28,074 nucleotides of DNA, from NCBI GenBank assembly GCA_039028975.1, contig JBCCHB010000194.1, positions 1 to 28,074 on the forward strand, in the 5' to 3' direction. The position numbers were made by a program, and so were the translations under genes. Positions within the stretch are counted from its first letter, which is position 1; each line of letters starts with the position of its first letter. Shown here piece by piece: positions 16,400 to 24,900 of the stretch. The notes beneath the pieces were generated by a model, which made no database searches, was not told where the DNA came from, and worked only from the letters and a program-made list of their open reading frames with translations. This DNA is from JAHBNG01 sp039028975. Lineage in GTDB: Bacteria > Chloroflexota > Anaerolineae > Caldilineales > Caldilineaceae.

Positions 16400-17413
16400 C
16401 TACCCAGGCTGTAGATGGACCTTCCGGGTCTTCCCCTCTGCAAATTGATGAAAGAGGCTAGAAAAATCTGCCAGTGGTGCTGTGTGGCTGACCAGTGGAT
16501 CAATATCGATTATCCCAGCTTCCAACCATGTAATGGCCTGTTGAAAGGTATAGCAGAGGGCAAAACTGCCTATGATCTGCCAATCGTTTTTAAAGATATC
16601 GTAGGGCTTTATATTGATTTGAGACTCCATGGGCGCAACCCCAAACATAAGAAATTGACCTCGAGGAGCCAAGTAGGTGAAGCCATTCTGAATGACGGAT
16701 GGCACACCCGTGGCGTCGACGACCAAACCAAAGCCATGAGGAGCGTAAGATCGAAGTGCTTCATCCAAATTTGGCCCTGCTTCCAAGGTTGTTGTAGCCC
16801 CTAAGCTAGCCGCTAATTCCAATCGTTCTGCTTGTTTTTCGACGACGATAATTGGCCCCGCACCGCTGTGGCGCAGTGCTTGCAGCAGCAACAATCCAAT
16901 GGGACCAGCACCGAACAGCAAGATCGAATCGGCTGGTGGGACACGCAACCGGGACATCCCATACATGATGCAAGCCAGCGGCTCGATGAAAGCCATTTGG
17001 GCATCGGTTAGGTTCTCTGGCACATGATAACATGCTTTGGCGGGTGCGGCTACATACTCAGCAAAGCCGCCAGAGCGAGTGATCCCCACACCTTGCCAGT
17101 TGAGGCAGTGATTGGATTGCTCGCGCCGACAGAAATCACAGTACCCACAGTAGAGATTGGGATCCACTGCGACTCGGTCACCCACCTGGACATTGGCCTT
17201 GACCTGATTCCCCACCTCCACCACTCGCCCGCCAAACTCGTGACCGGGAATTAGTGGGAAGTCCCCCATGTACTCATTGCGATAAATGTGCAGATCGGTG
17301 CCGCAGATTCCGGTCATCTCGACTTGTACAACCACTTCATCGGGTCCACAAGTTGGATCCGGAACGGTGTCAAACTCAATGGCTTCAGGTTGGGGGAAGA
17401 CAATTGCTTTCAT
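16400..17413 (-). CDS. zinc-dependent medium-chain dehydrogenase (sorbitol/polyol type)
   Basis: Cytoplasmic MDR-superfamily NAD(P)-dependent alcohol dehydrogenase of 337 residues. Catalytic zinc ligands are Cys37 (GICGTDLH), His58 and Glu59 (PGHEFGG), with Glu144 (FIEPLAC) nearby. The structural-zinc lobe has Cys89, Cys92, Cys95 and Cys103. The cofactor fold has LFGAGPIGLL (168-173) and Glu192 after the second strand, which favours NAD over NADP. Its sequence style is that of sorbitol, xylitol or threonine dehydrogenases. It follows the smoEFG-like importer on the same strand, so oxidation of an imported polyol to a ketose is likely. The 259-nt gap from smoG may hold a separate promoter. Exact substrate unknown. 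Confidence 0.88.
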   Translation of the reverse strand: MKAIVFPQPEAIEFDTVPDPTCGPDEVVVQVEMTGICGTDLHIYRNEYMGDFPLIPGHEFGGRVVEVGNQVKANVQVGDRVAVDPNLYCGYCDFCRREQSNHCLNWQGVGITRSGGFAEYVAAPAKACYHVPENLTDAQMAFIEPLACIMYGMSRLRVPPADSILLFGAGPIGLLLLQALRHSGAGPIIVVEKQAERLELAASLGATTTLEAGPNLDEALRSYAPHGFGLVVDATGVPSVIQNGFTYLAPRGQFLMFGVAPMESQINIKPYDIFKNDWQIIGSFALCYTFQQAITWLEAGIIDIDPLVSHTAPLADFSSLFHQFAEGKTRKVHLQPG

Positions 17414-17672
17414 CTCAATTTTCCTATGTACTGATTACTTCTACGCTGCTTACAAATAAATAGACGGTAACCATAGATGGGCAGAATCTTTGTAAGGATA
17501 AATGATAAGACCGTTGATTCCTAATATGCATATCGCAATCTCATTCTGCTCACAAAGGGATCTGTACGACAGCAGAGAAAAGAGTCTCGTTTGCATTGAG
17601 ATAAACTGATAATCAACATATCCACAAATTCAGCATCTGCAATACGCTACACAAAGAATCGAGAATGCAGGT
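17414..17672. other. intergenic gap, nothing clear
   Basis: This AT-rich gap lies between the permease and dehydrogenase genes. I see TTATCATTT on the - strand (near 17503-17511) as a possible -10, without a convincing -35, and no gene or strong hairpin. Confidence 0.4.
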
Positions 17673-18488
17673 TTATTTCACCGCACCCATCGTCAGCCCT
17701 GTCACCAACTGCCTCTGTGCCACCCATCCAGCGATCATCACGGGAAAAATTGTGGCGGTGGCGGCGGCGGATAATTTAGCCCAGAAGAGACCCTCATCTG
17801 TTTTGAAGGAGGATATGTAGACCGAAAGCGGCGACGCATCTATGGTGGTCAAGTTGAAGGCGAAAAAGAACTCGTTCCATGCAAAGATGAAACAGAGAAG
17901 TGCGGTCGCTGCTAATCCCGGCACAATCAACGGCACGACCATGCGTCCCACTTCTTGCCAGAGCGTCACGCCGTCCATGCGCGCTGCTTCAATAATCTCG
18001 AACGGAATTTCGAGCATAAAGGAACGCACCATCCAAATCACTAGCGGCACGTTCATGGCAGTGTAGATAATGATCATGCCGAGGTGGGTATCCAACAAAT
18101 TTAGATCTCTAAAAATGACGAAGAGCGGCACGATGATGCCAGCGGGCGGCAACATGCGCGTGGACATCACCCAGAGCATCGAACCGTCAGTGCGCTTGGT
18201 GGCGTAAAAAGCCATAGCATAGGCGGCGGGAATGCCAAGGATGAGGGCGATCAACGTCGATACACCTGTGATAATCAGCGTATTAATCAAAAATTGCGGG
18301 AATTCTGAACCAAGCAGAGCAACCTGCCAATTTTCGAGTGTTGGCGTAAAAAATAATTTTGGCGCGCCAAACGCATCCTCCTCGGTCTTGAACGAAGCAA
18401 GCACCATCCACAGAATGGGGAAAAACATGATGAATGCCAGTAGCATTGTTACGGCATTTAGAAGATGTTCACGGGTTTTTCTATTCAT
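17673..18488 (-). CDS. smoG: ABC sugar/polyol permease, MalG/SmoG type
   Basis: Inner-membrane subunit of a carbohydrate ABC importer (CUT1 family), 271 residues from ATG 18488 (MNRKTREHLL). It has about six membrane helices, the first at 11-31. The ATPase-coupling EAA loop is at 167-190 (EAARMDGVTLWQEVGRMVVP), close to the consensus EAAxxDG-x9-I/V-x-LP. The frame is open upstream to 18566, but those 26 polar residues look non-coding. The ending TGLTMGAVK is typical of MalG-like subunits. It is the third gene of the SBP-permease-permease set; no ATPase gene is present. Confidence 0.9.
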   Translation of the reverse strand: MNRKTREHLLNAVTMLLAFIMFFPILWMVLASFKTEEDAFGAPKLFFTPTLENWQVALLGSEFPQFLINTLIITGVSTLIALILGIPAAYAMAFYATKRTDGSMLWVMSTRMLPPAGIIVPLFVIFRDLNLLDTHLGMIIIYTAMNVPLVIWMVRSFMLEIPFEIIEAARMDGVTLWQEVGRMVVPLIVPGLAATALLCFIFAWNEFFFAFNLTTIDASPLSVYISSFKTDEGLFWAKLSAAATATIFPVMIAGWVAQRQLVTGLTMGAVK

Positions 18489-18581
18489 GCTGTTTCTCTT
18501 TACTATTATCCGAAAGTTCTGTGATGATGTCTCACTGTTTAGTGAATGCATGGGACCCACAACCACGTTTCGGATGAGCTT

Positions 18582-19490
18582 TTATGCCTCTTCGATTTGT
18601 TGATTCTGGTTGCGCAAGACACGCAAGAAGAGAAGTACGATGATGTTTGCTAAAATGACGGCCAGCACGCCATAGGCTGCGGCACGACTCACGTCGAATC
18701 TGAGAAAGGCTACTTTATAGATATCAAATGGCAAATTTGTGGTCCTGGTGCCCGGACCGCCAGAGGTCATCACAAAGATTTGCCCAAAAATATTTAGAAT
18801 AAAGAGCACTTCCATGAGCAGCGCAATCTCGATAAAGCTGCGCAAGTGGGGCAAAATAATATAGCGGAACAACTTCCAACCATTTGCACCATCCAAACTT
18901 GCGGCTTCCATGGTCGACAGAGGCAGCGACTGCAAGCCCGCAAGTAGAATTAGCATGACAAAAGGCGTCCACTGCCAAGCGACCGTCACAATAATAGAGA
19001 GCATGGCATAGTGCGCCAGCCAATCAACTATTGGCAAACCAATGGCAGTCAAGGCGTAACTAGACAGTCCCGATGTCGCGTGAAGCAAGGAGTTTTTCCA
19101 CAGCACCGCCGTCACAACCGGCATCACCAAAAAGGGCGAAATCAACAGCGTACGCGCCAACGCCCGCCCGCGGAATGGGCGGTTCAGCAGCAGCGCCAAG
19201 ATCATCCCTAGCGCAAATGTAATCACTACAACGCTTAGAGAGAGTATCAAGGTGTTCCACATGATCGGCCAAAAGTCCGGATTTTGGATGATGCGCGTGT
19301 AGTTGCGCCAGCCGATCCAGATGACGTTGCCGGGACGATTTAGATTCCAGTTACGAAAGCTATAGTAGAGCGCAAAAACAAATGGGATCTGCGTGATAAT
19401 GATCAAAAAGAGTAGCGTTGGCGCAGAGAGAAAGCGCCGAAATCTCTGCATCGCTGCCTTAGTGGTTTGGGTTGTGGTTGATTGAGCCAT
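18582..19490 (-). CDS. smoF: ABC sugar/polyol permease, MalF/SmoF type
   Basis: Partner permease of the same CUT1 importer, 302 residues. A cytoplasmic N-terminus (1-20) precedes about six membrane helices (first at 22-42). It has the periplasmic FRNWNL segment and an EAA loop at 195-217 (EAASLDGANGWKLFRYIILP). It lies 93 nt upstream of the MalG-type gene and 135 nt downstream of the binding-protein gene, on the same strand. No good Shine-Dalgarno precedes ATG 19490. The sorbitol/mannitol assignment rests on the binding protein. Confidence 0.9.
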   Translation of the reverse strand: MAQSTTTQTTKAAMQRFRRFLSAPTLLFLIIITQIPFVFALYYSFRNWNLNRPGNVIWIGWRNYTRIIQNPDFWPIMWNTLILSLSVVVITFALGMILALLLNRPFRGRALARTLLISPFLVMPVVTAVLWKNSLLHATSGLSSYALTAIGLPIVDWLAHYAMLSIIVTVAWQWTPFVMLILLAGLQSLPLSTMEAASLDGANGWKLFRYIILPHLRSFIEIALLMEVLFILNIFGQIFVMTSGGPGTRTTNLPFDIYKVAFLRFDVSRAAAYGVLAVILANIIVLLFLRVLRNQNQQIEEA

Positions 19491-19515
19491 AGGATTGTGG
19501 TGAGTGAATCGTGTT

Positions 19516-19614
19516 CAGTAAACAGCAATCGGTGGTCGGTAGTCAGCGGGGCGACTGCATCACCGAACACCGACCACTGACCACCGACTACTGATAACTG
19601 TCTATTGTTTACTG
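19516..19614. repeat. long imperfect inverted repeat between smoE and smoF
   Basis: Outer arms CAGTAAACA (19516-19524) and TGTTTACTG (19606-19614) are perfect. Inner arms include GTGGTCGGT (19532-19540) and ACCGACCAC (19569-19577), with further overlapping complementarity. The structure sits between the binding-protein and first permease genes, where a stem-loop commonly makes binding protein more abundant than permeases by protecting the upstream mRNA. That role is inferred. It shares cores with 7375-7410 and 21411-21420. Confidence 0.6.
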
Positions 19615-19625
19615 AGAACTATCGC

Positions 19626-21032
19626 TCAGTCAATATAACCAGCGTCCTGCATCGAAGCAACCGTAGCCGCCTGCGCCTGTGCAAGTGCTTCTTCGACGGT
19701 GATGTTGCCAGCGATTGCATCAGCAATGAACTGCGATGCATCTGTACCAATGCCCTGGAACTCTGGGATGGCAACGAACTGAACGCCCGTGTATGGTACT
19801 GGATCGCGTGTCGCATCGGTTGGATCTGCACCAAGCATTGCGTCCAACGTCATCTGTGCGAATGGTGCTGCATCCAAGTATTCCTGACGCTCGTAGGTAG
19901 AAACGCGCGTTCCTGGGGGAACCGCAGCCCAGCCATCTCTGTCAGCCACGATTTCGATGTAGTCCTTGCTGGTTGCCCAAGTTACGAAGCGGAGAGCGGC
20001 TTCAGCGTTTTCGCTTGTGCTTGGGATTGCCAACGACCAAGACCAGAGCCAGGCGTTGCCCTTTGCTACTGGACCAACGGGAGCCAGTGCTTGTGACATA
20101 TCTGGACCAACGTCCGTGCCAGCCAAGATGCCTGCGGCAACTGTTGCATCGACCCACATGGCAGCCTGCCCCTGCGTCATCAGGTTCAGCGACTCGGTAA
20201 AGCCATTACCCGCTACACCTGGAGGGCCACACTCTTGCAATAGGCTGACGTAGAAAGAAACAGCTTCGTTCCACTCTGGTGAATCAAGCTGTGGCTGCCA
20301 GTTTTCATCAAACCAGCGCGCTCCGTGTGTATTGGCAACCGTAGTTACTGGAGCCATAACCTGACCCCAACCTGGCAGACCGCGCAGCGCAATGCCGTAA
20401 ACGCCATTGTCTGGATCGTGTACAGCACAGGCAATCTCGCGAATCTCTTCCCAAGTGGGCGCATCTGGCATCGTTAGACCAGCTTCGTCAAGGATTCGCT
20501 TGTTGTACATTGTAAAGCTAGATTCGCCGTAGAATGGCACAGCGTGCAGGTTGTCACCAACCGAGAGACCAGCAGCCACTGCGGGCAGCAGATCGTCAAA
20601 GTCGTAATCTGGCTGAACCATGTCTGGGCTAGCAGCGGCCATATCATCAATCGAGTTGATCCAGCCAAGTTCGCCCCAAATCGGCACTTCGAAGGTACCA
20701 ACGGTGATGACGTCGAATGAAGCTGCGCCAGTTGCTACATCAGTAGTAACTTTAGCACGAAGTTCGTTCTCGGGCAGAACAACCCATTCCAAGTTGATGC
20801 CTGTCTCTTCGGTGAACATTGGAGAAAGTTCTTCCATCACCTTCATGTTAGGGTTGTTGACTGTGGCAATGGTCAGCGTCACGTCGCCATCCATTGCCAT
20901 ATCTGAATCGCTACTCTCTTCAGCAGGTGCTTCAGCTGCGGGTGCAACAGGTGCTGGGCAAGCAGCCAACACAACAGATGCAATGAGCAGTAAACTAAGC
21001 AGCCCCAAAAGGCTCGCTCTAGAACGTTGCAT
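19626..21032 (-). CDS. smoE: polyol (sorbitol/mannitol)-type solute-binding lipoprotein
   Basis: Binding protein of a CUT1 ABC importer, 468 residues. The lipoprotein signal is MQRSRASLLGLLSLLLIASV then VLAAC, with Cys25 as anchor. A Pro/Ala/acidic linker to about 50 is typical of Chloroflexota lipoproteins. The mature protein closely resembles the Rhodobacter SmoE family as I remember it: LTIATVNNPNMKVMEELSP, FDVITVGTFEVPIWGELGW, AVPFYGESSFTMYN, GARWFDENWQPQLDSPEWN, MWVDATVAA, WAAVPPGTRVSTYERQEY and VPYTGVQFVAIPEFQGIGT. That family binds sorbitol or mannitol. The ATG has AAAGGA about 8 nt upstream. It is first in the smoE-smoF-smoG operon, which leads to a zinc polyol dehydrogenase. Confidence 0.92.
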   Translation of the reverse strand: MQRSRASLLGLLSLLLIASVVLAACPAPVAPAAEAPAEESSDSDMAMDGDVTLTIATVNNPNMKVMEELSPMFTEETGINLEWVVLPENELRAKVTTDVATGAASFDVITVGTFEVPIWGELGWINSIDDMAAASPDMVQPDYDFDDLLPAVAAGLSVGDNLHAVPFYGESSFTMYNKRILDEAGLTMPDAPTWEEIREIACAVHDPDNGVYGIALRGLPGWGQVMAPVTTVANTHGARWFDENWQPQLDSPEWNEAVSFYVSLLQECGPPGVAGNGFTESLNLMTQGQAAMWVDATVAAGILAGTDVGPDMSQALAPVGPVAKGNAWLWSWSLAIPSTSENAEAALRFVTWATSKDYIEIVADRDGWAAVPPGTRVSTYERQEYLDAAPFAQMTLDAMLGADPTDATRDPVPYTGVQFVAIPEFQGIGTDASQFIADAIAGNITVEEALAQAQAATVASMQDAGYID

Positions 21033-21070
21033 AGTCTATTTCCTTTTTGATTAGATTGTGAAAAGTGTAT

Positions 21071-21076
21071 AGTATA
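21071..21076 (-). promoter_or_regulatory. candidate -10 box for the polyol operon
   Basis: AGTATA on the + strand gives TATACT on the - strand, about 40 nt upstream of the smoE ATG at 21032. A second identical hexamer lies at 21089-21094. No good -35 is seen, which could indicate activator dependence. Confidence 0.35.
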
Positions 21077-21301
21077 GAGTGTAAAATTAGTATAGATAGC
21101 TAGATAAAATTCGTCTTCTTTCCTTGGGATATCAAGGGCAACTTGGAAATAAATGGGATAAATTAATCTAGCGGACTATACGCAGGGAATGAATTGGCTG
21201 GGGAACCAACTCAACTTTTACTCTAACAGTGATGCCGTGGAAATGCTATAGGCAAAATGCTTATTTTTGGGGAATATGGACCTTAGGGGGGTGCTCAAAT
21301 A
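21077..21301. other. intergenic sequence upstream of the polyol operon
   Basis: Apart from the second AGTATA hexamer, I see no open reading frame with a ribosome site and no strong hairpin until the inverted repeat at 21302. Confidence 0.4.
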
Positions 21302-21347
21302 ACTGATCGACGTCATCTCGAGGGCTTGAGAGATGACGTCGATCAGT
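21302..21347. repeat. perfect 18-bp inverted repeat with 10-nt loop
   Basis: ACTGATCGACGTCATCTC (21302-21319) is exactly complementary to 21330-21347, around loop GAGGGCTTGA. On the - strand it is followed by TTATTTGAG, a weak U-tract. It may terminate - strand transcription from the small gene at 21464-21628, or serve as a regulatory element far upstream of smoE. Confidence 0.8.
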
Positions 21348-21411
21348 ATTTATGGTGCCTATTCGTCACTTATGTGCTTACTCTATGTCGGCCACAGCAA
21401 GCCAGTAATCA

Positions 21412-21445
21412 GCAATCGGTACTTCGCTCGTTGGTTACCGATTGC
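21412..21445 (-). terminator. 10-bp stem-loop just after the small ORF
   Basis: GCAATCGGTA (21412-21421) pairs perfectly with TACCGATTGC (21436-21445) around a 14-nt loop. It starts 18 nt after the stop of the 54-codon - strand ORF. It lacks a T-run, so termination is only suggested by position. Confidence 0.4.
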
Positions 21446-21463
21446 CGATCACAGATTGCTCGT

Positions 21464-21628
21464 TCAGGAAGATTCTCTGGATGGTTTTTTGCATAAAGTT
21501 ATAAAAAAGTCGCGCATAGAGGAGCCCTTCAGGTTCACTTGTTTAAGACGCCGTTCTCTCTGGGCTGTGTCCAATAACTGCTTATATCTCACGCTTGCGT
21601 TTGCTGCCATTATATCTGGATGTTTCAT
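21464..21628 (-). CDS. possible small basic protein, 54 residues
   Basis: A short open frame from ATG 21628 to TGA at 21464. AAAGGA lies 8 nt before the ATG, one of the better ribosome sites in this window. The product begins MKHPDIMAANASVRYKQLLD and continues TAQRERRLKQVNLKG; residues 5-30 should form an amphipathic helix, and the protein is strongly basic with no membrane segment. A 10-bp stem-loop follows the stop and the 18-bp inverted repeat lies further on. It is divergent from the SARP regulator gene, with the phased GTGA repeats between them. I do not recognise a family. A longer + strand frame covers the same DNA but has no ribosome site. Confidence 0.45.
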   Translation of the reverse strand: MKHPDIMAANASVRYKQLLDTAQRERRLKQVNLKGSSMRDFFITLCKKPSRESS

Positions 21629-21726
21629 AATATGGTTCCTTTGATTAATCTTCGTATCTTCGATTCCGTACTCTAGTTTGCTTATTCATCGATTCTATGA
21701 AGTCGCACTCAGGATATCTACGCTTC

Positions 21727-21802
21727 GTGAACAGGACGTGAGCATCAAAAAGCAACGCCACACTTTTGCGTGAACATTGCGTGAATATTCAGTGAATGAC
21801 TT
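21727..21802 (+). promoter_or_regulatory. phased 11-bp GTGA direct-repeat array
   Basis: GTGAACATTGC (21770), GTGAATATTCA (21781) and GTGAATGACTT (21792) follow one another at exactly 11 bp. A second pair, GTGAACAGGAC (21727) and GTGAGCATCAA (21738), also has an 11-bp period; the two groups are 32 bp apart. SARP-family regulators typically bind direct repeats spaced 11 bp. The array lies 127-202 bp upstream of the SARP gene start and about 100 bp upstream of the divergent small ORF. Confidence 0.5.
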
Positions 21803-21912
21803 ACTCATATCGCCATATCAGCTCAATAGACAGGCTCAATTGACACTTGCATAACCAATTGCATAGCGAGTCTATAAACCACAAATCACGCCCCACGAAT
21901 CACGAAAATCTA

Positions 21913-21921
21913 TGGTACAAT
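21913..21921 (+). promoter_or_regulatory. extended -10 promoter, possibly leaderless
   Basis: TGGTACAAT fits an extended -10 (TGn plus TACAAT, 5 of 6 to TATAAT). It ends 7 nt before ATG 21929, so transcription would begin at or next to the start codon. This agrees with the absence of a Shine-Dalgarno. No -35 is evident. Confidence 0.45.
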
Positions 21922-21928
21922 ATCAGCC

Positions 21929-24900
21929 ATGTCCAACCTTGCGCTCTCACTACTTGGACCATTCGAAGCCCTCTATAACCGTCAAGCCGTTGGCTCTTTC
22001 CGTACGAAGAAATTGCAGGCACTCCTCATCTATCTGGTCGTCGAATCGGCTACAGTACATCAGAGAGATGCAATTATGGCCTTACTGTGGCCAGATCTTC
22101 CCCAGCCATCTGCCCAGGTCAACCTACGCCAGATCCTCTATCAGCTTCGTCAATTGATTCCGACCGTCGAAGCGCGGACGGATCTATCTCCAGTGCCTCT
22201 CCTGCTAAGTGACCGACGTACCATTCAGCTGAATCCTTCAGCTTCTGTTTGTCTTGATGTAGCACGCTTCGAGAAATTGCTCCGCTACGAGCCATCGCTC
22301 ATCCAATTGGCCGAAGCCATACCTCTGTATCGAGGAGATTTTCTCTCGGATTTCTATCTTACCGATAGCGAGTCATTTGAAGAATGGGCGACCAACAGGC
22401 GTGCCGTTTTCCAACAGCAAGCCCTACATGCATTGGAGATGCTTACCGAGCACCATCTATCACAAGGTGACTACTCGAAGGCAGAAGAGACACTAGGCCG
22501 TCAGTTGGCGATCGACAATTTACGAGAGAACGCCCATCGGGGTATGATGCATTTACTTGCTACTTCTGGGAGACGCGATGAGGCGATGGCCCATTATGAT
22601 CGCTGCCGACAGATTTTTGATGAAACGTTCGGAACAGAGCCAATCGCTGAAACCATTCTGCTCAATGAACAGATTCGTTCAGAAAATGTTGCACCTATAG
22701 TGTCTAATTTCGTAACAATCAGGCAGAACGAAATCCAAGTACATCAGCAGCTGGGTCCTCTATCGGCTCCGAAGGAATCTGTACCTCCCGCTCAATATGT
22801 AGATGCCAACACATCGTTCAACAGACGAGAGTCTGTGCAGCCTCTCAATAACCTCCCTATCCAAACAACGCCCTTTATCGGACGCCAACAGGAGTTGCAA
22901 GAGCTGACCCAGATTCTTTCGAGCAATTTGACAAGGCTCATTACCATTACGGGGCCTGGCGGCATGGGCAAGACGCGGTTGGCTTTGGCTGTGGGTGAAC
23001 AATATCTGAATCAACTAATCGTTCAGAGAAATGTTGACCAGAGAAATGTGAAAAGTAGTACAGGCTACGATGGCTCCGCAAGCGTTGCATTTGTGCCATT
23101 GGCGCAAGTAGACACACCAGAGCAGATAATTCCCGCTATGGCCCATGCCACTCACTTCACTACGCGGAGTAAAGAAGGAGAAAATCGGGAGCTACAGCAA
23201 CAACTCTTCAACTATCTACACGAAAAAGAGTGGCTGCTCATTCTGGATAACTTTGAGCATCTACTATCAGGTGCCACATTGTTCACTGAACTTCTACAAG
23301 CCGCTCCCAAGATCAAAATTGTAGTTACATCCCGTGAACGGCTTCACCTACAAGGTGAATACCTCTTCCCAGTTGGTGGGTTGACCGTGCCACCTTGGCG
23401 GCTAGAGCAGGCTAAATTAAAAGACAGTGAAGAAAAGCTGCTGATTCAATATGATGCGGTCACGCTCTTTTTGGACCGAGTAGAGCGGGCAGGATATGCC
23501 GCAGGGCAAGATGGACGCGACTTCGATAGTGTGGAGCTTGCTCACGTCGCCCATATTTGCCAACTGGTAGATGGAATGCCCCTTGCTCTTGAACTGGCTG
23601 CGTCATGGAGTGATGCGTTACCCTTTCACGCCATTGCCGACGAAATGGCTCAATGTCTGGGCTTTCTGGAGAGCAAATGGCAGGATGTTGCGCCCCGCCA
23701 TCGCAGCGTTCGGGCTGCTTTTGATGGGACGTGGAAGCGATTGACTTCGTCTGAACAATCACTTTTTTCTAGGCTATCGATTTTTCAAGGCGGTTTTACC
23801 AGAGACTCTGCGACTCATGTTGCCCAAGCGGACCTTCGGTCCCTAGCCAAATTGGTCAGCAAATCCTTGCTCACATTCAATCGGCAGCAAGAGCGTTATC
23901 AGATGCATGAGCTATTGCGCCAGTACGGAGTAGAGAAGCTTGCGCAATCGTCAGAGGTAAATCATTCTGTACGGTATGAACATGCAAGCTACTATTGTAC
24001 ACGTCTAAAGCAGTGGGAGATACAGCTCAAAGAAGATTGGCCGCCTGACTTTCTAGCCACACTAGAGCCAGATGTGGATAACATTCGTGTGGCATGGCAG
24101 TGGGCTGTTGAACAACTTCAGGTGGATTGCCTACTTAAGGCAGTGCATGGATTGTGCCTATTTTACGATGCACGTTCCCGTTATCATGAGGGATTATCAG
24201 CTTGTCAACTATTGAGGGCCAACTATCCGCTTTCAGGATTGACATCGAGTAAAACAGATTCTACACTCTCTGAACAGGTGGCATTAGGTAAAATCGTAGT
24301 TCGCGCCACCCTATGGCAGGCCTGCTTTACACTACAGATGGGGCATCGCTCAGAGTGTCATACTCTACTCAAAACGAGTGAAGAATTTCTGAATAGCGGA
24401 TTTTTCAAGAACGATGATATCCATTTTGAGCGGGCTTATCTATTACAATTTCAAGGGCATTTGGCCGTTCCTGATCACCGGAAAGCCCTTTATCAATATG
24501 AACAGAGTATTATAAACTTCCGTACCCTTGGGGATAAGATGGAGTTGGCGCGTAGTTTGCAAATGGCGGGCCGCATGGCTATTGTTTTGTCTAAGCTTTC
24601 ATACGCTCATGAGTTATACTCAGAGAGCTTGGTACTCGCACAGGAAATAGAGCACCTTTTGGGTATTACTTCTGCCCTAAACCAACTGGGCATGATTGCC
24701 AGAGAGGTGGGCGACAATGAAGACGCTGGACAACGTTTTGCGAAAAGTCTTACACTCGCCCAAGAGTATGGCAATCCATGGGGAATTGCCCACTGCCAAG
24801 AATATATAGCTTGGTTGGCTGTTTACCAAGGACACTTTGCAGAAGCCCAGGTAAGGCAAGAAGAGGCTAACACCATCTACAAAGAGCTGGGTGATCTAGA

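Noticed and set aside
19605..20096. 163-codon + strand frame opposite the smoE-like gene
   Set aside because: Antisense shadow rich in Cys, Trp and Arg; the - strand is a clear solute-binding protein.
21333..21644. 103-codon + strand frame in the regulatory region
   Set aside because: It starts inside the 18-bp inverted repeat, has no ribosome site and an odd composition. The opposite strand has a shorter frame with a good ribosome site.
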